From contig JAZHRO010000024.1 in assembly GCA_037157565.1 (NCBI GenBank), forward strand, positions 12,468,501 through 12,532,500: a DNA stretch of 64,000 bases. The letters run 5' to 3'. The notes beneath the pieces were generated by a model. It saw nothing but the letters and a program-made list of their open reading frames with translations. It was not told where the DNA came from and did no database searches. Position 1 is the first letter of the stretch; every line of letters starts with the position of its first letter. Positions 23,369-34,235 of the stretch are shown here, piece after piece. The translations under genes and the position numbers were made by a program. The DNA comes from Thalassia testudinum (Eukaryota; Streptophyta; Magnoliopsida; Alismatales; Hydrocharitaceae).

Positions 23369-26126
23369 TGTTGTCAGGGCTATTGAGGGGATATAAATAT
23401 GCATTCGTTGTAGTATCCTCTAAATCGCTCAATCAATAAATAAAATTTATTACTCAAATTTAAGTCCGAGGTCGAACACATGGAGCAAGTATTGCATTCA
23501 CGCACTAATCTCAACATATAATATAAATTAGCACAATTAATTACTCAAAACTAATATTCAATGTAGTACACAAGTATATGAAGGATCTAATGAAGCAAAA
23601 AGGCATCTAAGGCAAAATAATGATTATTTGAATCACCAATTATTAGCTTAGATACACATATAATAATTACTTAATGATCTAAATAAATAAATAGCATCAA
23701 TCACTTTAAATCCACGCAAGCATTAGTGCACGGTGCACACCATCAGACGACAGAACTTTTCAACCAAACAGCTTAAGTGTCCACTACTATAGTGCCAGGA
23801 GGGCATTATACTTCTTCTGCCTGTTTTCTTCTTCAGCCTCCTCCTCTCTACCTTTTCCTCTTCTCTTTCTTCAGTCCTTCTTTCTTCAACCTCCTCTTCT
23901 TCTTCACTTCACACATAGGGGAAAGGGCTCGAATTTTGGCTAAGTGTTAGCTAATGCACAGAACAAAAACCCCCCTTCTCCCGCACTCTCCCTCTCTCTC
24001 TCTCTCTCTTTCTTTCCCTTCTCTTCTCTTCCGCAAGGGCAACCAGGCATCCGAGTAATCAGGTATGAGCGCACCAGGGACCAGGGCTACCAGCGTGGGT
24101 AGTAGCCAAAGTGTGTTCGGGTTAGGCGGGTAATCGGTTTGGAGCTAGGCTCTCGTGGAATAGTGTCACAAGCGAGGCGTGTGGGGTGTACGAGGACCTT
24201 ACCCCCGGTGTTACTTGAAGTGGTAAGCTGATGCGAGAAACTCCTCTTATGCACTACAGGTGGTCTTTCTCCCACCAATGTGGGACTAAACCAACCCTCC
24301 TCATCACGTGCGGTTGCGGATGAAGCCTCATCCAATTGAGGCAGCTATTGAGGTTGAAGCTTGCAATCAAAGGCCTGGGACGATGTCTGGAACGACTCCG
24401 CGCAACCTGGAGGTGGAGCCTAGGGCTTGCATGGCCTGGAGCAAGCTTCAAGCAAGCTTGAACTCACTCGGTAATGACAACTGCACCCTAAGTACCTGAA
24501 ATCCAAAGTACGGGCTAAACGCCCCAATCAGATGGCTCAAAAGCTTCGCCGAAGCATGGCAAAGGTGGTGGTGTCGTGGCGAGGCGATGCGTGTGGCAAC
24601 CTGAAGGAGGCGGAGATGGCCGAAGGAAGTGGGTTCGGTGGGTGGTTAGGAGGGGCAATCGACCTAACTAAGTTAGGGCTTTTGCTCCTGGTATCGAGGC
24701 AAAGGTGTAGGGTGTGGTGGCGAGGCGAATGGAGGGGTGTAGCGATGGAGACACCTCACCGGAGGAGCGGCTGGAGACGAAGAAGACGAGGGTGATTCAT
24801 GATGTCGAGGGGTTGTTTTTGGGTTTTTGGGGTGTAAAGCTAACCTAAGATGCTAAACTAACTAATCTAACCCTAATCTAATAAACAAAGGGGGGAAGAG
24901 TGACTTGTCAGGGGTATGTCGACATTGGGGACGAAGGTGCTTTGGTGAGTAGGAAACGAAGTGGATGACGAAGGGAGAGGCGTTGGTTGGTACGGTATGA
25001 CACAGAGGAAGACGAGGAAGGAGAATCCACCGCTGGTATTGCGGGCGGATGACGAGGGAGGTCAGAAGATGTCGTCGGACGTCGAGGAGCTATTCGACCG
25101 TAGAGGAGGGAGGAATTGAGGGATTTCCGGCCAAATTCGAGCGTAGGGAGGATAAGTAGGCCCTGAGAGTCTTTATATAGGTAGCAGGGGTCGGTTGAAG
25201 CTTGGAAGCCAAGATTTCAAGCTTGGAAGGTCACTGGAGTTGGAAACCCAAATTTCTCATGCATTCGCATGAGAAATTGGGAAGGATTTGGAGCACATGA
25301 AAAGTTCTGATTGAAAGAGAATTTCAAGAGGATTCTCCGATTCAATTTTGAGAAGGTTTCATCAATTAATCAAGAAGAAATCCTTGATTGATTATTGCCA
25401 GAGTTGTAGGAGTAGGAGTTCTATGCGGAGGGGACCTTTTTAAAGAAGAAGATGATAAAGGTGGGGGGTTTTGTGTAAGGAATTTGAAAGCTGAGGGGCC
25501 ATGTGTGTGAGGGAAAAGATTCTAACAGGATCAAATTGCAAACTAGGTCAAGACAATTTCTGATTGAGTCCAAATTTTGGTAAAAACCTAATTTTCACTC
25601 AAGGAATCCAATGGTGAAGTTATATTTAGGTTTTTACCAAGTTTGACTGGGTAATTTATGTAAAAACCCAAATTAGGGCAACTATCTGTCTGAGACTCAA
25701 TTTTATGTCAAGACGGGTTCTAATGGTAAAATTGAAGGCACCAAACCATAGAGAATATTTTTATATGATTTTTAGAGGATTTATGTAAATTTTATCCAGA
25801 CCATAACCTCAGTAGATTAAGCGGGTTTGTTTTTAGGATTTCAAATGTCATTTAATTCTCGAAATGTGCAAAAACCCATTTCTGTCCACACGAACCCACT
25901 TGTTAGACATTTATGACCACTTGACCTTTAATTAACCCTGAGAAATCTCGTGATTGTTCTGCAATTAAGATATGCTGTTAAAACTACATTTTTACCCCTA
26001 TTTTCTTGTTATTCTCTCATAATGATTATGTAATGAATTGTGGTCCTCTGGTGGTTATGTAGAAGTATTTAATCCTTGATTATGACTAATTAAAGCTAGA
26101 TATGCCTGATGATGATGTTATCATCA
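23369..26126 (-). mobile_element. inverted solo LTR of family A nested in another LTR
   Basis: On the minus strand it starts TGATGATAAC at 26126 and ends CCCTGACAACA at 23369. The flanks are GGGGGT on both sides (23363-23368 and 26127-26132); a 5-bp duplication is expected, so one base of a G run may have slipped. The host LTR reads on correctly from GGGGG into TTTTGCTCTCTGAAG when this block is removed, which confirms both borders. A TATATAAAG box is present near 25175 (minus strand). The upstream-element copy is at 24276-24287. Confidence 0.85.
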
Positions 26127-26175
26127 GGGGGTTTTTGCTCTCTGAAGTAAGTGTGCTTGTGCGACACTTAGTCGC

Positions 26176-27880
26176 TGGAGGGAATTGCTTTCCCTTGATT
26201 GTACATCAATTATGCAACCTAAAACACCTGAATTGAGCTAGATTCTAGCATAACTTTAAGTCAATGCATGCATAAGCATCGTAATTCGCATACTATTTAG
26301 TTTATTAGTCATATAGATAATATCATCATTTTATGGCCTAAAAGAGAGATGATTTTAATCACAGATGATTCGAAGCTGTAGATGTCAGATTAGACCAGAC
26401 AGATCTTATCAGAATGACGACGGGAGTTCAATGCTTCCGAAATCGTCCTGATCAAACAACTAGAGCATCGTGTATAGTCCATAGAAGAGTGGAGATCATG
26501 GAGCCAAAGGGCAAAGATCCAGACCTTAGATGATAAATCCAACCACACGGATGGATCCGGATCGACGTTCGCAATCCAACGATGCAGAAATCAACTTAAT
26601 CGGAGGCCTACGTCATCAGATATAAAGAGAAGAAGAACAGATGGCCAACCGCCCCTCGCCGCGCCCCCAACTCCTGAAGGCACCTCTCCTAGCAGTGTGG
26701 GCCATTGGATCTTCATCCAACGGCCACAAGCACGCCACGTTGCCACCCAGATTAGATCAGTATAAAGATAAACAAGCAAGTATATATGATAAAGAGTTTG
26801 CACAGTGCATTGGCTCGCATGCGCATGCACGTAAGCGCGGGACGCAGGTTCGAGCCCTATGCTGTGCAAAATTGATGCGACGTCGGCGGGCGAGTGCATG
26901 TAGGCGCAATTGCTCGATCTGATGGCGCACAGTGCGCCACGTGGCACGATCAGAGCTCACCGCTGGTGGGACGTGCACGAATGCACGGGTTGTTGCGAGA
27001 TCAGGAAGGTGCGAGAGGCGCATGTAGGATTTGAAATCAGACGGATGAGGATCATTGGTGCGGATTCGGAATTTTTGCGCGTGCGGGCGTTAATCTAAGC
27101 CATTCGATCATACGATTGAACGGTCAGGGATCAAGCGCTAAACTAAGGCATGCGGGTGCGCGTAAAGAAAGCAGTGGCAGGCGAGGAAGCAGTAGAGCCA
27201 TGCGATCATCATCCAAGCGTCTAGAGGATGCCACATGTTGCCATCAGAGTGAATCCGTGTGATAAGAAGGAAATTGAAGGAGTTTTGAGGCCAAATCAGA
27301 GCCGTTGATCTCCCGATCAACGGATCTGATTAATCAAGGGGTTGTTGGACGGTTTAGGCCTGAAATACCCTTTTTGCCCTTCACAAATGCTATAAAAGAA
27401 GACCCAGGGCCCCTCAATTGAAGCATCCACTTAAAACCTCTCTTCCATCAACTCCAGACATCCCGTCTTCTCCGCAATTCTCCATCTCCTCTGCAACTCC
27501 TCTCTAACTTCATCCCGGTGCTCTGGATCTGTGGTGCTACCGCATCTTGCAAGCGGTGTCGTTTCTCTGCCACTTTCTTCTATCTCTCTCTCTCTCCCTC
27601 TCTCTCTTTCTCTCTATCTATCTTTACTTTTTGCATAGCAATTTCTATTATGAAAAACTCTCTATCAATGCAATGAAATATGATCTTATGAATATTTGAT
27701 GTGTCTCTATACATATATACATATATAAATATCTTGTTAGAACTAGTTTCATTGAAAAGCTTCCGTTAAAAATCAAGATTGTCTCCCTGCGAACGACCCG
27801 ATACTCACCGATTTTATAAATATTATTTGTCGTAGTATTTTCGCGCTATACTATAATTAAACAACTTTTAATCGCAATCA
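26176..27880 (+). mobile_element. probable LTR of another family, nested in the solo LTR
   Basis: This block separates two parts of the family A LTR. It begins TGGAGGG and ends GCAATCA. The flanks GTCGC and CGCGC agree at only three of five bases, so the borders are provisional. Near its right end CCTGCGAACGACCCGATACTC and CGCGCTATACTATAA recall the last part of plant LTRs, and GCTATAAAAGAAGACC near 27390 is a TATA box. A CT-rich run lies at 27581-27625. Confidence 0.55.
26797..26870 (+). other. tRNA-like sequence (74 nt), probably a relic
   Basis: TTTGCAC at the start pairs perfectly with GTGCAAA at the end, as a 7-bp acceptor stem would, and the total length is 74 nt. A box-B match GGTTCGAGCCC sits at the right distance from the 3' end, and TGGCTCGCATGC is a poor box A. 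The T stem carries two extra bases and no clean anticodon stem forms. It may be the head of an old SINE or chance within an LTR. Confidence 0.3.
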
Positions 27881-28383
27881 CGCGCTGAACACCCCTTTGC
27901 TGCGAAGGGAAGCTAAAGAGGAAGAGGAAGAAGAAGAAGGAAGAGAAGAGTTGAAGAAGATGAACAGTGCCTTTACACTATAGCATCTAAATACTATGGC
28001 ATTATTTGAATTACTGTTGAATAATTTAAGTAATATAGTTTACAATTGAATTCTGATTGAATAATTGCATACATGTTTGATTAAGAGGATTAGTGGTGAT
28101 CTAAATCACTATTGTTTTGAATTCTCCTCTTTTTATTCCATGCAATCTTTAGATACATTGAATAAATAATGTGATAGGTTATTATTCATTGAATATCTAT
28201 TTTTACTGTTCAATTAATTATGCTCATTGATTTTAATTAAAGATTAGTGCGTGAATTCCATAGTTGCTTCCTGCGTTCGACCTTGGACTTATATTCGAGT
28301 TATAAATTCTATTTGTTGTTCGATCGATTGAGAATTTGAACTATGAAGACGATAATACAAACCCTCGATAGATCGCTATAACA

Positions 28384-28470
28384 TCGACCAAGGAGCCTTA
28401 AGTGCAACAAAAAAATGCTAGGCCCCCTATAACAAACGCCGCCTCTTAAGGCCAGCTAAGGAGCCTACAT
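28384..28470 (+). repeat. continuation of the ~65-bp tandem repeat
   Basis: CAAGGAGCCTTAAGTGC and the unit start CCTCTTAAGG at 28442 continue the array broken at 21273. The spacing across the removed insertion is 68 bp, close to the 64-65 bp period. Confidence 0.75.
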
Positions 28471-28759
28471 TCCCCAGCACTCATGCACAATATCGCTAAA
28501 GGCACCTTGTCTGCCAGCATCGCGCAACTCCTCCTTCATTGCAAATGTTCTACCTGCTTCATAATAATGGGTACAACATTTGGGGGCATCATTTATTGCG
28601 TAGTTTTGAGTACTCTAACTACTCTCTCAATAGCTTCCACTCGCTAGAGAATGGAGGCATATGATGAGGAGCAAAAAGTGCCCTCGGATCCAAAACTCCG
28701 CATGTAGTCCAGCAGAATATCTGCCTACCTGGTTACAGGGTAATTAGGCAGGTCAGGAG
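28471..28759 (+). mobile_element. family B LTR fragment
   Basis: Shares ACATTTGGGGGCATCAT, CTCTCAATAGC, GGCATATGATGAGGAGC and AACTCCGCATGTAG with the segment at 2770-2960, in the same order and orientation. It ends where a family A fragment begins. Confidence 0.6.
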
Positions 28760-29645
28760 GAAAATTCTTGAAGTCCAAGGATTCGCACGAGCATCAAGGA
28801 AGGATTTGGAATCTAGAATTAGGTTTGGTTGATTAGGGATCTCAGGATCATCCCTTCCAAGTTTGGAAGGGAATGGCCAAGCAATTAGGGAGGAATCCTT
28901 GATTGAGAACCTGGGTGCGTGGGTTCACACCTGCCATAGCGGTAAGGACCCAACTGAGAAGAAGATGAGAAAGTTGGGGGGCTATTACAAGGATTTTCGA
29001 AAGTTAGGGGCGTATATGAGAGAGAAAGAGTCTGAGTCGACCAAAATGTAAACTAGGTCAAAATGATCTCTGATTGGGCCCAAGTTTTGGTATAAACCTA
29101 ATTTGGACTCAAGGAATCTAGTGGTGAAGTTGGATTTCAGTTTTGACTAAATTTGACTGGAAAATTTGTGCAAAAACCTAATTTAGGGTAACTTTCTATC
29201 TGAAACTCTGTTTTAGGTCAAATGGGCTCCAGAGATCAAATCAAGGGTACCAAACCTTATATAATATTTTTCTATGATTTTTAAAAGGTTTAGATGAAAT
29301 TTATCCTAACCAGAACCTCAGTAATTTAAGTGGGCCTAAAATTAAGGTTTTGAGTTACTGTTAATTCTCGAAATGTGTGAAAACTCATTTTTGTCTGTAC
29401 GGACCCAATAGACCCTCTTATTAGTCATTAATGATCATTAGACCTTTAATTCGCCCCTAGTTAACCCCTTGGTTATTCTGTGTTTATGGTTTGCTGATAA
29501 AAGTATATAATTAACCCAGGTTTTTTGTTCTCTTCTCAAAACATAATATGGTGGAGATATGAACCTCAGATGAATATGTAGGAGCTTTTATCTTTTATTC
29601 TAGACTAAAATGGGCTATTTAAGGCGCATGATGGTGTTCCCATCA
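28760..29645 (-). mobile_element. family A LTR fragment, 5' third only
   Basis: On the minus strand it begins TGATGGGAACACCATCATG at 29645 and follows the family A LTR order for about 0.9 kb. It stops before the snRNA-type element, so it is a truncated copy. Confidence 0.7.
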
Positions 29646-30376
29646 AATGGCATGAAGAAGGCTTGTGGGTTCGTTGGATGGACTTGGACTAGTAGAAGAA
29701 GTAGATACAACCCTTAGAGGATTCCCTAGACTGGATTCGATGTGTTAATCAGAGATAAGAGACTACTACGCCGCCGCCAAAGGAGAGCTCCATTGCTAAT
29801 GGCTACTAATGGGGGAGCTTTGGCCACAACTCAACCCTAAGGTCTAGTTTGGTAAGGGGGATAACTCATCAAAAGAGGGGTTAACCTTGTTTGGTGGGAA
29901 GGATATTCTGACTTGGGTTAAGAGGAATTAATTTGGGATAAGTTATTCTGGGGTTGATGTAGGATAAGCTATTTTTGTGAGTTATCCTTTGTATTTTCGG
30001 AGGTTAACCCAGAAACTTTCCAAACAGCCACAGGTTAACCCACCACGATAACACTTATGATTTCCAGAAAAACATTGCAGGATAACCCATCTGCAAAAAT
30101 GTTATCCCATGAAATCTATCCCTTCATCCAAACTAGCCTTAAATGGTCAGGTGATGTCGGGGTGGAGCCATCAGGGCAATCACCAACTTGAAGGGGGGCC
30201 GTTGTGGCTCGCTAATGGCCACGAGGCATGGCAATGCTTCCAATGGCTTATGAGAGCCCCCTCGATTAGGGTTTTTAGAACCCATTTCTTCCCTTTGTTT
30301 TCTTATGGTGGAAGAAAAGATTGAGGGGAGTCAAGAAGGTATCCAACACTAACTTCAAACCATTGCTTTGATACCA
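29646..30376 (-). mobile_element. copia-type leader region on the minus strand, host of a MITE
   Basis: Apart from the inserted MITE this matches 3680-3965. Bases 30365-30376, read on the minus strand, give TGGTATCAAAGC directly after an LTR end, one mismatch from the TGGTATCAGAGC primer-binding site of plant Ty1/copia elements. No gag or pol remains. Confidence 0.6.
29841..30139. mobile_element. Tourist-like MITE (299 bp) with TAA target duplication
   Basis: The left end GGTCTAGTTTGG and the right end CCAAACTAGCCT are inverted repeats. TAA flanks it at 29838-29840 and 30140-30142. The uninterrupted site CCCTAAATGGTCAGG at 3731-3745 shows exactly what the target looked like, with a single TAA. 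A TAA duplication and this size fit PIF/Harbinger-derived Tourist MITEs. Inside, GGTTAACC-like words recur. Confidence 0.9.
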
Positions 30377-30616
30377 TGTCAAAGCATTAGGAAATAGATT
30401 TTATTTAATGGGATTCATTGAAAAGAGAAATTCGTAACCTCTCTTTATATAGAGAGGTGATTATAATAATAATCCTGATCCTACTAACAAACTCAATCAT
30501 ATCAAATTATAAACAAAATAGAAAAAGATGAAATAAAATAACTTTACCAAATTTAACTAATCCTAAAATATCTCTTTCGAGATTCCTTAATAATATGACT
30601 ACATACTTTGTTGACA
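30377..30616 (-). mobile_element. small copia-type LTR (240 bp)
   Basis: Bounded by TGTCAAAG (30377) and TTGACA (30616), so both strands read TGTCAA...TTGACA. It adjoins the primer-binding site on its left, making it the 5' LTR of a minus-strand element. The complete Athila-like element begins eight bases beyond it, so no internal sequence of the copia element follows on that side. Confidence 0.65.
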
Positions 30617-30618
30617 TC

Positions 30619-30623
30619 ATGGC
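30619..30623 (+). repeat. target-site duplication ATGGC (left)
   Basis: Identical to ATGGC at 44188-44192, on the other side of the 13.6-kb element. Confidence 0.95.
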
Positions 30624-31561
30624 TGATGAGAGCCTCATCATGAGCCATAACTAGCTCATTTTGACCCAATAAAGAAGATAAAAGCTCCTACATAACCTAG
30701 AAGAAGGCTTAACTGAAGGAATAAGTGCCCTGAGAAGAAAACATGAAATAAAGGTTAAAACTGCAATTTTACCATTGCAGTACGTAAACAGGATTTCTCA
30801 GAGGCAAAACATAGGTCAAATGGTCTAAATGAGATAAAAAGAGGGTTGAGTCAATCAGAAATAGGTTCATGTGCAATCTAAGAACTAAATGACACTTGGT
30901 AACCCTAAAACAGACCCGCTTAAATTAACAAGGTTCCGGTCAGAATAAAAAGCAAGTAAACCCTCTACAAATCATGGAAAAACATACTCTAGGGTTTAGA
31001 ACACTTAATTTGGCCTTTGGAACCTAGTTTGACCTAGATTAGGGTCCTAGCTCTTCAATTAACCTAATTTGGGTTTTTACGCAAAATGTCCAGTTAAACG
31101 AGGTCAAACCTAAAACCCAACTTCACCATTGGATTCCTTAGGTCCAAATTAGGTTTGTACCAAAATTTGGACCTAAGGAGAGGTCATCTTGACCTACTTT
31201 GCAATTTAGTACACCCAAATCACAAATTGGTCCCTATCTTTTGAATACCGTTGCAGAGAACCCCCTAGGTTCTTCGCCTCCTTTGCAAACCGGTCCTGCC
31301 GCCATTGCTAGGGCAGAACCGAGCTCCGGCGAGGTTCGGAGAGGGATTGCTCTCTAATCCCTCAGAGATTCCCTCCCAGAAATGGAAGGAGGATTCTCTG
31401 AGGAATTCCCTTCCTTATAAAGTCAATTACAATCGCTGGTGTGAACCCAATCTCTCGTGCGAACGCATGGGAGATTTGAGTATCCTAACTCCTTTCCATC
31501 TCCGGCGACCAACCTCAGGCAATTACGTGCCCTTCACGCCATGCACACCCAGTCCAGCGCC

Positions 31562-31568
31562 TATATAA
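31562..31568 (+). promoter_or_regulatory. TATA box of the 5' LTR
   Basis: TATATAA in the context GCGCCTATATAAGAACCC, about 0.94 kb into the LTR. Equivalent boxes occur in the other family A copies (near 22220, 58925 and 42475 on plus; 25175, 56750 and 63815 on minus), which supports a role as the main Pol II start region. Confidence 0.7.
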
Positions 31569-32464
31569 GAACCCACAACTCCGGCCGAAGAGGCGAAGCT
31601 TGATTTTGACGGAGATCCCTTCCAAATTCCTCCCTCTCCCATCTCCGGCCAAACGACCCACAAGCTCCGGCGACCTCCTTCCCTCCTTCTCGTCGCTCTG
31701 CTGCCATACCAGCAGCAGAGTCCTCTCCGCCGCTATCTCCCGCGTCGCGCTGTACCCCGCGCGCGCGCTTCTGACCTCGTCTTCGTCGCCGCTTCCTCCC
31801 TCAGGGTCTTTCTTCCCCGACGACGGCAGTTACGAGCCGTCCTCTCCGCCGCCTCCCTTCCCTCCAGACAACCCCAGATACGTTCTCCATCCTCTCCTCT
31901 CTCTTTTCCCCCAACTATTTTACTTGATTACCCCTCGACAGTACCTAACCGCCTTCATCTTCCTCGCCTCCGACCGCACTCCGGCGAGCCGCCCACACCA
32001 CTCCGCCATTCCACACGGCTCGCCAACCACCTCGTGAGCTCCGCCTCACCACCAGGAACTCGCTCCACCCCACAACTGCCACTCCAGACCTCCATAACCA
32101 CCCCCCGAACAACCTACCATCTCCGGCCACAGGTTGACCTAGGCGCGCACGCCTAGGCCGACCGACAACCTGCAGCATCACCCACCGCCTTCGCCGTGCT
32201 ACGGCGAAGGTTTCCAGCTATTCTGATTGGGCCAATAGGCCGTTCTGTGGAATCTCAGGTGAACGCCCCGGCCGCCATTAACAGCCGAAGCAGCAGGAAG
32301 CTTGGAGCAGCAGCAGGCGTCAGGCTTCCCAGGCGGCAGGTGCAGTAGGCTCTCGCAAGTGTCGCGAGGTGACTGAGTTCAGTGAGGAGCACCAGCAGGG
32401 CCTTCAGCGTGGGCGATTGCACACGAGAGTCTGCGGGCACGCGTGAGGGAAGGCCGAAACCTTT

Positions 32465-32507
32465 AGTCCCACATCGTGGGATTACAAACCTCAGGTACAC
32501 TATAAAT
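32465..32507 (+). promoter_or_regulatory. snRNA-type promoter motif pair (USE and TATA) in the LTR
   Basis: AGTCCCACATCG at 32465-32476 equals the plant snRNA upstream sequence element (consensus RTCCCACATCG). TATAAA starts at 32501, after exactly 24 nt. Known plant U6 and other Pol III snRNA genes place the two at about this distance, while Pol II snRNA genes are about one helical turn wider. The same pair and spacing occur in the 3' LTR (43377-43388, TATAAA at 43413) and in other family A LTRs. Use as a promoter here is inferred, not shown. Confidence 0.6.
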
Positions 32508-33278
32508 TTCTTTTGTGATATATTCTTATCGCCTCAGTAAGCACAGGGGTGAGGTCCCTCACTGACCCCACCTGCCTCGTCCGCGGCCTGACCACGCGGA
32601 CTTGGCGGATCCGACCCGGCCTAGACCTACGCACTCCTCGCGCATCACACCACCTTCAGGTGCGCCTGGTCCCGGGTACGATCCGACCCGATTAATGCTT
32701 GTGGCTCTGGGAGAGCGGCTCTGAGTGAATTGCTTGAGAGAGAGAGACGCACGGGTAGAGGGAGAAGGGTTAGGTTTTGCTCCTGTGCAGGCAGGCTGAT
32801 CGCAGGAGAAGGACTTGGCCGCTGCAGAAGAAGGAAAAGCAAGCCAAAGAAGAAGACAGAAGAAGAAGAAAGAAGCCTTCGCAGGAGAAGGAAAGCAGAA
32901 AGATTAGAAGTCTTCGCAGAGAAGAAGAAGAAGGACAAGGGAAGATTGCAAAGAGATCGGAACGGCAAAGCAGAAGGAAAGATGCAGAAGCAGAAAGGAG
33001 AAGAAGGAAGAAAGAAAGAAAGATCACATTTAAGACGTCCGATACATAAATCAGACGTCTAATTCTACTTTTTCTAAAAACTCTTTGAATCAATTATATT
33101 TGCATGTAACAGTTGTATTCTTGGGTTTTCCAAAGTACTGAGATTGCTCCCTGTGTTCGACCTCGGATACTCCGATTTTCGAGTAATAAAAATCTTTATT
33201 TGTTTTGAACGCTTTCGCGGCTATACTACAACGCGATATTATCTTTTAACAAACCGCACAAAAGCGTGACGAACACTT

Positions 33279-33296
33279 TGGCGTCGTTGCCGGGGA
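33279..33296 (+). promoter_or_regulatory. primer-binding site complementary to tRNA-Asp
   Basis: TGGCGTCGTTGCCGGGGA starts three bases after the LTR. It differs at one base from the complement of the 3' end of plant tRNA-Asp (TGGCGCCGTTGCCGGGG), the primer typical of Athila elements. Confidence 0.88.
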
Positions 33297-34235
33297 GCAA
33301 CGGGCACTTTTAAAACTTTTGAGTACAACTTTTCTATCTAATATCCGACTTGACTTCTCTCTTTTGCTGTGTTCATTCAGGGAAAGCAAAACAAAAAGGA
33401 AAGAATAGCAACTGCACAACAGACTCTCCAAGGAACAGGTAATCTCCATAAGTCCTCTCTCTTAACCCTCTCACAATCTAAAAAAAGGAGGGAAATCAAC
33501 TTAGGGCTACCTGTCTCATATTTAGTAACTCATCAAGTTGCCTGATTTTCATTTCAACATATTTTTATCTGTTCATCCAACTAAGGCAACTAGGGCTAAA
33601 ACTTTCTTGATTGAGCCCTAGGTGCTAATTTCTACGGCAACTAAATTGGACCCACTAGAGCCAAGTTAGGGATTGCAAAGCTAGGGTTTTTAGAGACACA
33701 TCTTCTCTAAAACAAAGAAACAAACTTTCCAAAAAGAGGTGTGCCTAAACCGTGTTTGAAAAGATTTATACAAGAGGAACCCTAAGCAAATCAGGCTGAT
33801 AATCCGTTTGAACCATAAAAGGAAGGACCTAAAAGCTCTCAAAGGAACAAGAGGTGAAGTTGATCCCTCGGGTCAACCAACCTTAATATTAGGTCACTTT
33901 TGCACTCAAAATACTTAAAAGTTCAAGTGGAACATTAAGCACCTTGATCTTAAAATAAAAAAAAGTAGACTTAAGAGGTCAAGATCCCCATTCTGGTTTA
34001 CCTGGAACCACAGTGACAAGAGAGGTCGGGTGGGGGAAACCCTGTAACCCGTGGGGACGCTCTACCGTGTAGGGGTCTCTGCGGGACTCTCCCTCTCTGG
34101 CTGCCCAGGTATTTCTCAGGTGGACGATCTTCTGATCCAGGGGTCCATCTGCCCCGAACCTCTATAGTCACCCAACAATTCTTGGGTGTCTTGATTGGGT
34201 CCAGCACCTTCTGATCTCATCACATCTTTCGGTGC
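33297..34235 (+). other. untranslated leader of the Athila-like element
   Basis: About 0.94 kb with no long frame. Part of it (33480-33740) is related to 60990-61140, behind another family A LTR. Confidence 0.7.

Larger units (their letters stand above)
21274..28383 (+). mobile_element. solo LTR of family A, split by nested insertions
   Basis: It begins TGAGGATAAC and ends GCTATAACA, flanked by TCGAT (left) and TCGAC (right), a near-perfect 5-bp target duplication in the middle of a tandem repeat. Its own sequence is in three parts: 21274-23368, 26127-26175 and 27881-28383. The removed pieces are an inverted family A LTR (23369-26126) and a further LTR-like insertion (26176-27880). Without them the LTR is about 2.65 kb, the size of the LTRs of the complete element at 30624. 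A TATAAATGG box lies near 22220 and a weak snRNA-type element (AGTCCTACATCA) at 23117-23128. Confidence 0.85.
30624..33275 (+). repeat. 5' LTR of the Athila-like element (2652 bp)
   Basis: Defines family A. Notable parts are a TATATAA box at 31562, an 8-bp hairpin CCTAGGCG/CGCCTAGG near 32139-32158, a 10-bp hairpin CCTTCGCCGT/ACGGCGAAGG at 32188-32210, an snRNA-type element at 32465 with TATAAA at 32501, and two GACG motifs 20 bp apart at 33033 and 33053. Open frames inside it (such as 31600-32037) occur unchanged in the 3' LTR, carry no domain and are not annotated. Confidence 0.95.

Noticed and set aside
23941..24020. CT-rich microsatellite as a promoter element
   Set aside because: It lies in the inverted LTR where every copy is purine- or pyrimidine-rich; no independent evidence.
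31600..32037. Proline/serine-rich frame resembling a cell-wall protein
   Set aside because: Lies wholly within the LTR and is copied at 42512-42949; composition effect.
31305..33093. Several open frames within the 5' LTR, repeated at 42218-44005
   Set aside because: They occur identically in both LTRs, overlap on both strands, and show composition-driven runs (Arg/Lys or Phe/Ser/Leu) without domains.
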